Source: Paraescarpia echinospica (lineage: Eukaryota; Annelida; Polychaeta; Sabellida; Siboglinidae). Taken from it: a DNA stretch of 64,000 nt. Where the stretch lies: NCBI GenBank assembly GCA_020002185.1, contig CM034538.1, positions 2,398,270 to 2,462,269 of the forward strand, given 5' to 3'. The position numbers and the translations under genes were made by a program. Below the pieces are notes generated by a model. The model did not search any database and was not told the origin of the DNA. It was given only the letters and a program-made list of their open reading frames with translations. Shown one piece after another: positions 1 to 11,330 of the stretch (the stretch's first letter is position 1; each line of letters starts with the position of its first letter).

Positions 1-99
1 CAAAAATTCCACTTTGTTTATTTGCTGGAACATTTTGACCATCAACAGTTTGAAAATAGCCGAGTTGATGAAAAGAGGAAATTGAAGAGCTCTACTCAA

Positions 100-414
100 C
101 AGTGCCATTAATTGGACAATGGGTCACCTGACATAGGATGGTGCCTGTCTTTGTTCTGCCCCATTCTGTTCTGTGCGACATCTACTGGGAAGTTGTACAT
201 CACTTCGTGTTTCAAATGGATGTGTACATCTGATAGTTTTGTATATCAAAATGCATAACAGTGCTATTAATCGGACAGTGTGTTAACTGACACAGTAGTG
301 AAGAATGTGTCTGACTTTGTTCTGCCACATTAGTTCTGTGTGGCTTCTGCTGGGAATATGTACATCACTACATGGATTTGTGCAATCAATCGATTTGTGT
401 ATCCAAATGCACAA
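100..414. repeat. Imperfect tandem duplication, about 159 bp x 2
   Basis: Two diverged units lie head to tail: the first starts with CAGTGCCATTAATTGGACA at 100 and the second with CAGTGCTATTAATCGGACA at 259. Both share the blocks TTTGTTCTGCC and TGTACATCACT, and both end in an AAATGCA(T/C)AA block. No open frame runs through them. The divergence suggests an old local duplication. Confidence 0.75.
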
Positions 415-3400
415 CATCCCGTCAAAAAAGGATCAAACGTCTGCTTCTTCATAATTGGTACTATAGATTATAGTTTCTGTTTCTACTTTTAATCTATTGT
501 TATGTTATTATGCACATTGTTATATTTGTATTACACATTTATTCAAAGACAATTTATCACTAGCATATGTGCACTGACTATGTAATGTTGTTGGTACACT
601 TATAATGTACTGTTAATTAATTAGTCAGAATATTATGATGGCAATTGTTCTCTTTCACAAATTATGATTTACTTATAACTTGAACACATATATAAGGAAT
701 ATATGCAAATTTGTTGCTTCATTCCAGTTGTTGCATAATGTATATTTATAATATTTGTACTGTACTGTACTGAACATTATTATATAACAATAAAGGTTAT
801 TATTATTATTATGTTTAAAAATACGAGTACATAATACAGTTTATGCTTTCTTATGCTCATCATGTTTGGATTGTGTTCTACAGCATATTCTTCAAAATTT
901 GTTGAAAAAGTTTGTGTTAGGTGAACTATGCTATGAGTAGTGTAAAGGTGTTGACAAAGTTGATTTTACAATAATTTTGAAAATTCATAAAATATAAATG
1001 TTCCACAACATTCTAAATGTTTTAGGGATCTTCTTGAGTTAAATAGATCAATGATAACTGAAAACAGTGGTTTAGAATATGCGTTACTTTTAAAGTTTTG
1101 TAATTTTTGTAACTTTATTTCCATCATAGAATGGCCATTTTATTTGTTGTCATCGAAACGGGAGTTCAACGTAAACAAATTCAATATATTTTACTCTAAA
1201 TGATGGGCAGAACAAATTGCACTCCCAGTACAAAATAAAACATGTATTGTGCTGAGGTACGTCCCTTGTTGTTACACCGATGCAATATATTTTAATATTT
1301 TGTCGACAATAATGTTGGTATGGTCTTTATAGATCAACATTTTTCAAAATAAAATTAAACCCTACGTAGATAGATAACTAGCTATGATAGTTTAATATTG
1401 TACACGCATTTATGTAATGTATAATAATGTATTTATACTGCTTACGGAAATAGCAGCTGGATTTATGGTGCAAACAAAATGGTTTCATTATCGAAGTTTT
1501 TTCAGCTTCAATAAGTTTCTGTTATCTAAACGTTCCATTAAAACTAAACTTAAAAATGTATCGTGAAAAGGGAGCATAATAGTACCATAGGTGATATTTC
1601 GTTTTATATTCCAACAAAAACAATGTCAATCATTCAATATCATGATTATGTCATCAATGACAATGTAATACGTAGAAAATGTAATAAAAATAAGTAAATG
1701 TAGGCCCTAAAAATTATTCGGCTATGGAGCGATTCCCCATTCTGCACGCACTCGTCTCGCGATTGCAGTACGTGCCTCGAGGCATCAGATCCTCATCTGT
1801 CGCCGTCCAATCGTGAAAAGCCATAAATCTACTGCTTTTTGGCAGTTTTACTTGGCATCTCTGCATGTGCAATAAATGAATAATATAATATTATATGCGT
1901 ATATTTTCATCTAAGGTCAAAATGATATTAATGAAAAACCTTGGTCGTAGTCTAGATATGGCAGTAAACGTTCGATCACGGTTTAGGCATATCGAGCAAG
2001 TAGGGAGAAACGACAAAAGTAATAAACCACTGAAATAGTAGGGCCTGCATAATAATTATAATAAATACAAAATTTATAATCTTACCGCGGCGCATGCCAA
2101 CACGTCTACTGTTAAAAAAATAAAAGTAATAAAGATTTATTCCAACATCCATTGGTTTGTTTTAAATAATAAACACATTTTTCACAATTTTATTGGATGC
2201 ACTTTAGCCTATGTCCACCATGCCATATCCAGAGTGTGCCACTGTATATGTACATTATGAATTATATAACACAATTATGTGGTCCATAAAATGTTATATA
2301 GCTGTTGTCGCGGCAATAAGAACATTGTTTTTAATTAATGTGCCCTTTGAGAGTTTAGTTCAGTGGAAAATCACACAATAAACTAACATACAAATGTACT
2401 AAATCAACATTCATGTTTTGCCGTTGGTCAAGGTTGTCCCTATGAATTTGTTAGTAGTGATGTGCTCAAAGCGTGCACTCATTGGCTTGGCCTACTATTA
2501 CGGCAGAAGTAGATAGATAACGCGATTAGACGCATTTTATTAAATTTCACACTTTCCTACGTAATAAATAAATGAATGATAATTGTAATGTTGTCGTGTT
2601 ATGCGTAGAGGTGTTTCGTGCGTAGATCGATTACACGCAAGAAAACGAGTCATTTTAAGATTCTACGTGTTCCTCCACACGTCCGCGACATGACTGTTTG
2701 TAGTAGAATCGCGCGCGTGGTCCGACTGCGCATACCTGACAGTCGTGTCGTATATCTACGATTATATAACGCACAGTTGTTTGGTGCAACAACCGCACGT
2801 ACTCATGCACACGTACCGACCTACGCAGACATTAATCAGGTCGGAAACGAAGACGCGCGCGCGCCCACGCACTTTGAAAATCGAACTGTTTAATATAATA
2901 TAACGACGGGCAACTTTATATAACATAACAGTGTCGCAGCGAGTTTTTATGGTAGGAAATAATTTCATAATGAAGATGTGCAACATAAAAACATGTTTAG
3001 GGGTGACAGCATTTTCCGAAAGGATCTGCGGAATGCAGTATGGTTGGCCTATTCATCACTGTACCCTATTTTATTTGTCTTCAGTGTTCGAAAAAAAACC
3101 GCTGGAATAATTTTTTTCAACATTGTTCTATGCTTTGTCGAATCCCTGAGCGAATTACACGTACATGGTGTACACGTATTTTTATTTGAGAGTTATTTGT
3201 AGAAAATGACTGACATAAGTGAATCTGTTCAACTACGGTGCACGAACGTTGTTTCAGAGAGGCCCTATGTAGTCTCCTGGTTTAGCGCACAACCTTGTTT
3301 GTTATTTTTTTCCATGAGGAGGGGAGGGGGTGCGTACGCATTCATCGTACCCACAGCCAACGAACCTGGCAATGGAAACATACTCCGGCTTCTTACGTAA

Positions 3401-3500
3401 CGAATCATTGTCAATGGAATATGAATTATTGAATGAAACTATGAATGACAATGTATGTGAAATGTGATGCCTATGTCCTACTTGATTAAAGTCAGCAGGC
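415..3500. other. AT-rich stretch without recognisable genes
   Basis: Open frames here are short (91 codons or fewer) and match no family I recognise. A TTATTATTATTATTA run at about 796-812, preceded by an AATAAA-like context, resembles the 3' tail of a retroposed SINE or LINE, but no head is visible. Positions 2590-2880 are richer in CpG, with a short CGCGCGCGC run near 2855. That could be a promoter or an exon edge, but nothing supports a gene. Confidence 0.5.
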
Positions 3501-3502
3501 TA

Positions 3503-3575
3503 GACGCACGCACGCACGCTTGCTCGCACACACTCGATCGGACGTACACGCACCACACGTACGCGCGCTCGCATG
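3503..3575. repeat. Degenerate ACGC/CACG simple repeat, CpG-rich
   Basis: An ACGCACGCACGC run continues into a GC-richer stretch with many CpG, CACACG and CGCGCG steps. It stands out from the AT-rich surroundings. Confidence 0.7.
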
Positions 3576-4237
3576 AACATCCACAAAGATCATGCAATAT
3601 TTATTAATAACCATAATTTAATGTAAATCATAATTCGCACAGTTCCGCTTGAATAGACAAGTTGTATGTTTTTGAGCGTCAGCGGAGAGCAATTGACGGT
3701 CTCGTGGGGGTGTAATGGTGGTGTCAAGGGGTTTATTTTGAGTTTTTAGCCTGAAAAAACGAGCCTCTCAAAACAGCCACGCTACGTGATTGGTAACTAA
3801 AATGAAAAGCCTAGACATCTGTAAACACCTACGTTGTTTTGCAAATGGAGATTCATTAGCAACACATTCTATAGAATATTCTATAGGATTTTTGCGGATG
3901 CTTTTCAATAGAATATGTTGTACTATATAATTCTACATATATTTATGTAAAACTTAAAATAAAAAATATTTGGCCATAAATTATATAGAATTCTATAGAA
4001 TATTCAATGTGTATGTGTATATATATAGAAATTGAAGTGACCATAACAACTGCATAGATTACTATAGAATATTCGATATAAGTTTGTAGTATAGGATTTG
4101 TATAGCCACATAAATAGTTTAAGATTTCAAAAGATATTCTAAGATTTCTATAAAATTCTATACATAAGTGTGTGACAATTGCATTGTGATCCATATATTC
4201 TTTGCCGTAACAACGTGCCCTTATTATGTAACAACTA

Positions 4238-4680
4238 GGGGTAAGACGACATTTAAATTTTACATAGGCGGCCATTATAACGTTTCTTTCATTTCCTGCA
4301 AAATTTGTCTTATGATTTTCTTGAAAATTTCACAGCATATTTAACCTCCATTGACACAAGTGCTGTGGAAAACTCGTGAAATTCTCATACCTCATTTTTC
4401 AGAAAAATCCACCCAAACCTGACACCCCTCAATTTCGACCCAATCTGGTGACAGATTTTGAAATATTGGTGCATGCTGCAAAATAGCCACTGTGCGAATA
4501 CGCGAGCGACTAGCGTATATTTATTGCTATCTCGTGAACAATCTAATGCAGTAGTACATTCAGTATTCACTGGACTAACATGTGCCATGTCAAAGTGCCC
4601 GAAATTCACACATCACACCAAAACGGTATTGTCAAGGGCACTCTTTCGGTCGGTAATGGCGGACGAATCCTTAATGTGCC
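4238..4680 (-). mobile_element. MITE copy with GGGGTAAGAC terminal inverted repeat, ACTA target duplication
   Basis: This is an older inverted copy of the 455-bp element found at 38705 and 41212. Its left end reads GGGGTAAGACGACATTTAAA. The right end ends in CCTTAATGTGCC and has lost part of the terminal repeat present in the other copies. ACTA occurs directly outside both ends (4234-4237 and 4681-4684), which supports a 4-bp target site duplication. It contains no transposase. The short open frames on both strands recur in the related copies and are not coding. Confidence 0.8.
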
Positions 4681-4689
4681 ACTATGTTA

Positions 4690-5650
4690 CAATTTATTGC
4701 ACCTGGAAAACGTCATTATATCTAACTATACTCAAGTTACGAATGTCATTGGAAAAGTAGGCCACATTTTATAATGTGAATAACAAATTACTTGTACACT
4801 TTAAAAGAAATCATTGTAATGCACTTAACATATTTTATTTACAAAACTTACTTTTACTGAAAAAGTGTAGCAACTAGCCCCAGTCTCCCCTATTCTGAAT
4901 TATATCGACGACGCTTCTTACAGTTTATTAGACACGTGGGCACTTAATTAATATTGGACTTAGACATACTGATACTACGAGCACACGTTTCCGCATTGAA
5001 CAGTGTGTGTCCACAAATCAGAATCTTGTCAAATCTTTGCAATGCGCCACTCGAGTTGATAACAAAGTTCGCGACCTTACACTTACACAACGCCGTTACG
5101 TCAGACGCCGTGTCCCATGCAACTGGTAACTGCAGGTTGGGTCGAATGGAGGTCACGATGACCCAGTAAAATTGCAGCGATGTCACGTTTGCCGCGAACG
5201 TGATTCGCCTACTTCGCCACGGTCGATCGAATCGAGGTCCTTGGCAGACGACAATTAGACTAGCCTTAGAATGCTCTTTACAAATCGCTGCAAAACTCCA
5301 CTGCACTGATCATTATCATCGTGACAAAATAGAAATATCAGTAAGTAGATTTTACCGCCTGTGCCACTGTGGCGATGATTTAACTTCTGATTCGAGCAGG
5401 AATTTCGGTTCGATGAATGAATCATTGAATGATGCGTTCTGGGCTGGAAGTTGGGGGGACGGGGAGGAGTGGGTTTCAGAGGACCAACTCTGGAGTCAAT
5501 AGTTCTTTCAAATAGCGGATCTGCTTTATATTTCTTTGATGTGGCTGCACCTGCAGCCGTGATGATAAACTTAAGTTACGTGAAAGAAAGTTAAATCGGT
5601 CAAATAAAAACAATCCGGCACTTGTGTAGAATCCGGACCCACCTCGATTT
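4690..5650. other. No recognisable gene; overlapping short open frames
   Basis: Frames of up to 120 codons exist on both strands at 4944-5502. They overlap each other, match no family I know and show no splice-site arrangement I can defend. The sequence near 5180-5240 is CpG-rich (CGCGAACG, TTCGCC, GGTCGATCGAATCG). It could be a degenerate repeat or a regulatory stretch. Confidence 0.4.
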
Positions 5651-5660
5651 CGCTGATATA

Positions 5661-6002
5661 ACTTGAGTTTTGCCTAACTTTGATACCTCAGTGCGTTAGT
5701 TCCATCGTAGTTTCAACATCATCCCAGGCATATTTATATTACGAAAATATTATATGTCTTAGCGCACTTTTGGAGCCAAAATTGTGTCCCGGTTTGCCCT
5801 GGTCTGCACCGCTGCAGTCGTGCGTTATCGCATCGCGCTCGTAAAATGAGCGATATAGCGGCGTATGTTGATGCAAACCGGGACGCTATTTACGCCTCAA
5901 AAGTGCGCTAAGACGCAATATTCTTAAACGTATATATGCCTGGGATAATGTTGAATAATGGAACTAACGCACTGAGGTATCAAAGTTAGGCAAAATTCAA
6001 GT
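5661..6002. mobile_element. Hairpin MITE-like element
   Basis: Two arms of about 135 bp are inverted repeats of each other (5661-5797 and 5873-6002) around a 75-bp centre. The inner ends GTCCCGGTTTGC (5786) and GCAAACCGGGAC (5873) are perfectly complementary. The outer ends ACTTGAGTTTTGCC and GGCAAAATTCAAGT differ by one base. A diverged relative lies at 42666-43000. There is no coding capacity. Confidence 0.8.
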
Positions 6003-6699
6003 TTTATTACAAAAAGTAATAAAACTACAGAATTAAGTTGTTCTTCAATAAAATTTGATACGTATCAGGTGACACTTGAGGAGCTCATAAATTCATATAG
6101 ATGTCTACCAGCAATTGTCCTTCTTGTTATTTCGTTGAGATCTACAAGTAATTATCTTTCTTTATGTCAGTGGCCATGTCTCAGCCCAAGGCAGTAATGT
6201 ACGACAGGAAAAAAACTTGTGAAACAGAAAGGACATTCAAGTATATAATGGAATACTAATATTTATTATGTCCTTTTGTCGAGAATGAGTTGCTCGGTTT
6301 GTGACGCACATAGCCGCAGGAGTTTGACGTGTAGCATGTCTCTACTAAAATGATCTCTGAAATGGTGAAACCAGGAGAAAGCTCTTGCTGAAACTAAACT
6401 TAATCATAATGCCTACTGATATTGTAATAATATCTGTGTTTATGTTTACTTAATTAGCCCTGTTATTGGGTCATTCCATGTGAACGTAACCAAAATTCCT
6501 TAAATTTGTTGCCCTCATCTCTTAAATTTTTGAATAAATAAGTTTGGTGAAAGTCTGGTAAGACAAGCAAGACTTGTTTGACTGTCTTAATTATGAATCT
6601 GTACATATTCAATGATGGTACAATGTTATATTTCTGTTAAAAATAACCAACTTATGATAAAAAAATGGATGTGGGATAGAAAGTATTGCTGCAAACATT

Positions 6700-7793
6700 T
6701 GTTAGGCACAAAAACATGTCGACCGGCGTCTTGTTGTTTCGCTGCCAGTGTGTTGTACGTCAGTGTTCGACCGAGTTTAGTGCCTGTGTTAACACGGTCA
6801 TCCGCTGAGCGCACCGACCTAGCTCTATCATACGCATAGGACAGACTCCGCATCAGCCATTGTCGATCGAGGCTGTATTTCACAAAATCGTAAATCGTTC
6901 AGTTTAGCCGACGTACAACTTTCTTCCACCCACGGATCATATTTGAAATAGTAGACTTTATATCGCTACCTGTTATTTGAATAAGTATATAGTTTTAACC
7001 ATTATTATGCGTAACCCATGCGGACTCGCCAAGAGCAAACTTGTAACTGGCTGGCTCTCCGGTAAATCTGTGGTTGATAAACGGAATATTAATGAAATTT
7101 CAAAAGTGTTGTATTTATGTAACATTTATTTTAACCATAAATTGTGAGTTTTTGAAGCCAAATTATGCAAGATGCGCGGCTGGGGATGGGGTGCCAACCG
7201 CCGTTGACATGTCGGCTTCCGCCAACATTAAAACTGTTTTATTATCATTGAAATGGTAGTATAACATTTAGGAAAAATATGCGTTTGTTTGCTGATGAAC
7301 AATTGAATATTATCTTCGTTTGTAAATACAGAACTTTGTTAATATTGAAGTTCATAGAGGTTGAACAAAATAATGTAAGATTATATAGTTTATTATGATT
7401 TTTGTGGCTTTGCATTGGTCGTGTTCCTGATGGTTGAGTGGCATCTTCAATAACAAACTGATGCCAACATTTTACAGCAGTGTTATATGTTATATATATA
7501 TACCATATTAAACATAAGCAGTTTTTGCAATTATAACAAATAGCAAGGAAAACAATTGTCTCATTCCTATCATCGTAATAATTATTTGTTATTAAAGGAA
7601 ATAAAAACAAGGCATTAGCTAAAATCCGTTTTCCATGTGTACAGAAAGTTTAATATTGCATGTAACATTCGAGAACATTTAAAAAATACAGAAAAATACA
7701 TTTGTAGCATAAATTCGATTTTAAACCCGTCTGTGTAGCGATTCCCGCGGAAAATAAAAATTTAATAAGCTAGGCGATCACGTGGTATCTTAA
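6700..7793. other. Left interior of the 8-kb element, no gene seen
   Basis: Between the subterminal repeat and the foldback there is AT-rich sequence with a short CpG-richer block at 6720-6860 (GACCGGCGTCTTG, GTCATCCGCTGAGCGCACC). The open frames (121 codons or fewer) match nothing I recognise. Confidence 0.4.
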
Positions 7794-8242
7794 GTCACAC
7801 ATGACTCACACTCGCAACAGGCCGACCCTTTCTATGCATTCAGAGCATGTTTACATGGATAATGTTGGGGTCGAAACGAGCGTCAGAATGAGTTGTTATG
7901 CAATAATCCGATGTAATACAAACACTAGTCATCATAGAGGAACAAGCAGTTATCTTACGGTTCCACATGAATTCAATTTTATTCAAAACAATGAATGCGA
8001 ATGAGCCTACAAGTCGACTAGGTTTCGCCGAGCTTGGCCCTGGGCTCGTTTTCAGAATAATTATATCAAATGCAACCAACGGGAGATAATGTACACCAAT
8101 ATACATACATAGCAAACATATATCATATCCAGCTACAGAAAGTAACATGTAAAATCTCATAATATCACTAGAATATCGATGTATGAAGGAGGAGTTGTAC
8201 AATTTATCATAACAACTGAAATCAGTCAGTGAATTGCTGTCG

Positions 8243-8350
8243 GCCTTGATGGCTCAGTTGGTAAACGCGTTGGTTCCTTTGCGTCTGTTTTACAATTGGG
8301 CGACGCCGGTTCAATCCTGACAGCATGCAAACTATTGATTTTCTTTACAC
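8243..8350 (+). ncRNA. tRNA-derived SINE head (left arm of foldback)
   Basis: TGGCTCAGTTGG at 8250-8261 fits an internal RNA polymerase III A box, and GGTTCAATCC at 8308-8317 fits a B box. The A-to-B spacing is wider than in most tRNAs, as is common in degenerate SINE heads. The sequence between them and its flanks do not fold into a convincing functional tRNA. Confidence 0.6.
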
Positions 8351-8779
8351 TTTTGTTGTTGGTGTTTTCACGAAGTAATATAAACCAAATTATTTAGTAT
8401 ACTATGATGCACTGTTTGTAAATATTTTTTTAATATTTTTGTAGTAATTATTTATTCGCCACAAAAATGAAAATATAGTCATTATATACAACGATGTTTC
8501 TAAATTGTATTTATCCAGACAGATCACAATCTGTTTTCACATATATAATTACAATATATTACTGTACAATATATTTACAATTAATAAATTAGATATCCAT
8601 TACATTATATTTGTTTGAATAAATAAAATTTAGAAACATCGTTATATAATGACCATATTTTCATTTTTGTGGCGAGTAAATAATTACTACAAAATAAAAA
8701 TTATTTACAAACAGTGCATCATGGTATACTAAATGATTTGGTTTATATTACTTCGTGAAAACATCAACAAAAAAAGTGT

Positions 8780-8890
8780 AAAGAAAATCAATAGTTTGCA
8801 TGCTGTCAGGATTGAACCGGCGTCGCCCGATTGTAAAACGAATGACAAGTAACCAACGCGCCTACCCACTGAGCTAGCGGGACCAGCGGA
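8780..8890 (-). ncRNA. tRNA-derived SINE head (right arm of foldback)
   Basis: On the minus strand TAGCTCAGTGGG (8865-8876) is an A-box match and GGTTCAATCC (8809-8818) a B-box match. The left-arm copy shares the sequence after the B box. This copy looks closer to a real tRNA 5' half (GGTCCCGCTAGCTCAGTGGG) than its partner. Confidence 0.6.
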
Positions 8891-9329
8891 AACTCTCTAA
8901 CTGATTAAAATTGTTATGGTAAATTGTACAACTCCTTCATATATCGATATTCTAGTGATATTATGAGATTATACACGTTACTTTATGTAGCTGGATACAA
9001 TATATGTTTGCTATGTATGTTTATTGGTGTAGATTATCTCCCGTTGGTTGCATTCGATATAATTATTCTGAAAACGAGCCCAAGCTCGGCGAAACCTAGT
9101 CGACTTGTAGGCCCATTCGCATACGTTGTTTTGAATAAAATTCGATTCATGTGGAACCGTAAGATAACTGCTTGTTCCTCTATGATGACTAGTGTTTGTA
9201 TTACGTCGGAAAATTGCACAATAACTCATTCTGACGCTCGTTTCGACCCAAAAGCTATACTTGTAAACATGCTCTGAATGCATGGAAAGGGTCGGCCTGA
9301 TGCGAGTTTGAGTCATAAGTGACGTCACA

Positions 9330-9870
9330 TCTCGGCATCCCGAAAAGCGCGCCAAAAATATGCATATTCGAAAATGTCCGGATGTACAGCATAAAATGTG
9401 GAATTTCTAATTCATTGAATTTTTTGATTTTTTTTGCTTGGTGGACGTGGAAATAGATAGCAGGATGTAATATAACATAAATTCAAGCAATGGATGTTTT
9501 TATTCCCTTTAATAAAAGCATTCATATCAGCATCACTAAAATATTGTCATGTGACGTGTCTACTTTTAGTATTCGTGATGAATAATAATGATAATGGACC
9601 AGAAAATAGTTGCAAATATAATTTTGCAATTTAAAAATTTGCAGATTAAAACAAATTGTCTCTTTGATCACAAGTCACTCAGATGTACATGCAACGAAAC
9701 AGCAGGAAAAAATTGTGTTGTTGTCATAAAAATAAGACGCACTGTTTAACGTTTTTTCCGAAGCTTCGATTCCCCTTGCCAAGCACTCGGACAAGTTAAA
9801 ATTTGGCGGACAAGTAGATTTCAAAACTTACTTGTCCTGCGGACAAGTAAATATTCTGGCTTATTTCTAT
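9330..9870. other. Spacer inside the 8-kb element, nothing recognised
   Basis: This is AT-rich sequence between the foldback and the first minisatellite. A short repeated phrase, GGACAAGTA followed by ACTTGTCC(T/G)GCGGACAAGTA (9809-9850), forms a weak local inverted repeat. Confidence 0.4.
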
Positions 9871-9873
9871 CGC

Positions 9874-11241
9874 TGTATAACACCAAGTAATAATACCAAG
9901 TGATTGTATAACACCAAATAATAACAACAAGTGATTGTATAACACCAAGTGATTGTGTAACACCAAGTAATAACACCAAGTGATTGTATAACACCAAGTA
10001 ATAACACCAAGTGATTGTATAACACCACGTAATAACACAAAGTGATTGTATAACACCAAGTAATAACACAGTGATTGTATAACACCAAGTAATAACACCA
10101 AGTGATTGTGTAACATCAAGTAATAACATCAAGTGATTGTATAACACCAAGTGATTGTATAACACCAAGTAATAACACCAAGTGATTGTGTAACACCAAG
10201 TAATAACACCAAGTGATTGTGTAACACCAAGTAATAACACCAAGTGAATGTATAACACCAAGTGATTGTATAACACCAAGTAATAACACCAAGTGATTGT
10301 GTAACACCAAGTAATAACACCAAGTGATTGTATAACACCAAGTGATTGTGTAACACCAAGTAATAACACCAAGTGATTGTGTAACACCAAGTAATAACAC
10401 CAAGTGATTGTATAACACCAAGTGATTGTGTAACACCAAGTAATAACACCAAGTGATTGTGTAACACCAAGTAATAACACCAAGTGAATGTATAACACCA
10501 AGTGATTGTATAACACCAAGTAATAACACCAAGTGATTGTGTAACACCAAGTAATAACACCAAGTGAATGTATAACACCAAGTGATTGTGTAACACCAAG
10601 TAATAACACCAAGTGAATGTATAACACCAAGTGATTGTGTAGCACCAAGTAATAACACCAAGTGAATGTATAACATCAAGTGATTGTATAACACCAAGTA
10701 ATAACACCAAGTGATTGTGTAACACCAAGTAATAACACCAAGTGATTGTATAACACCAAGTGATTGTGTAACACCAAGTAATAACACCAAGTGATTGTGT
10801 AACACCAAGTAATAACACCAAGTGAATGTATAACACCAAGTGATTGTATAACACCAAGTAATAACACCAAGTGATTGTGTAACACCAAGTAATAACACCA
10901 AGTGATTGTATAACACCAAGTGATTGTGTAACACCAAGTAATAACACCAAGTGATTGTGTAACACCAAGTAATAACACCAAGTGAATGTATAACACCAAG
11001 TGATTGTATAACACCAAGTAATAACACCAAGTGATTGTATAACACCAAGTGATTGTGTAACACCAAGTAATAACACCAAGTAATAACACCAAGTGAATGT
11101 ATAACACCAAGTGATTGTATAACACCAAGTAATAACACCAAGTGATTGTATAACACCAAGTGATTGTGTAACACCAAGTAATAACACCAAGTAATAACAC
11201 CAAGTAATAACACCAAGTGATTGTATAACACCAAGTAATAC
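9874..11241. repeat. Minisatellite of alternating 18-bp and 13-bp modules (31-bp basic unit)
   Basis: The array is built from an 18-mer, AACACCAAGTGATTGTRT (variant GTGAATGTAT), and a 13-mer, AACACCAAGTAAT, which share their first ten bases. The modules mostly alternate, with occasional doubling of either. The GTGAATGTAT variant recurs at 10662, 10822 and 10982, exactly 160 bp apart (six 18-mers plus four 13-mers). This indicates a higher-order unit. The minus strand is open in several frames (up to 426 codons) because the modules contain no stop on that strand. This is not evidence of a gene. Confidence 0.97.
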
Positions 11242-11330
11242 CATCTTTTTGAAAGATAGCGAGCCAAGTCAAAACACGCATAAGCACATGTCATTAATGT
11301 ATTATTAAGGTACCAAAAGAGTGTTTTCAC

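Larger units (their letters stand above)
7794..9323. repeat. 1.5-kb foldback: two ~700-bp arms around ~115-bp loop
   Basis: Positions 7794-8510 and 8625-9323 are reverse complements over about 700 bp with scattered substitutions and small indels. The outer blocks GGCCGACCCTTTC and GAAAGGGTCGGCC, and the inner blocks ACGATGTTTCTAAAT and ATTTAGAAACATCGTT, pair. Each arm holds a tRNA-derived head (8250 and 8876) pointing to the centre. A frame of 117-120 codons is open in the outer part of each arm but matches no family I know. A single transcript would form a very long hairpin RNA. Confidence 0.85.

Noticed and set aside
2618..2893. 91-codon frame in a CpG-richer region as a first exon
   Set aside because: No domain, no supported splice donor, and another frame overlaps on the opposite strand.
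4944..5502. Overlapping 71-120-codon frames on both strands as a gene
   Set aside because: Frames on opposite strands are equally long and none shows a known motif.
8243..8320. Functional tRNA gene
   Set aside because: A and B boxes are present but the spacing is wide and no cloverleaf acceptor stem pairs convincingly; a tRNA-derived SINE head fits better.
8924..9277. 117-codon frame in the right foldback arm (mirrored as 120 codons in the left arm) as a real gene
   Set aside because: No recognisable domain. The two arms differ by indels and by amino-acid-changing substitutions, and mirrored open frames are expected from near-identical arms. Kept only as something to compare with databases.
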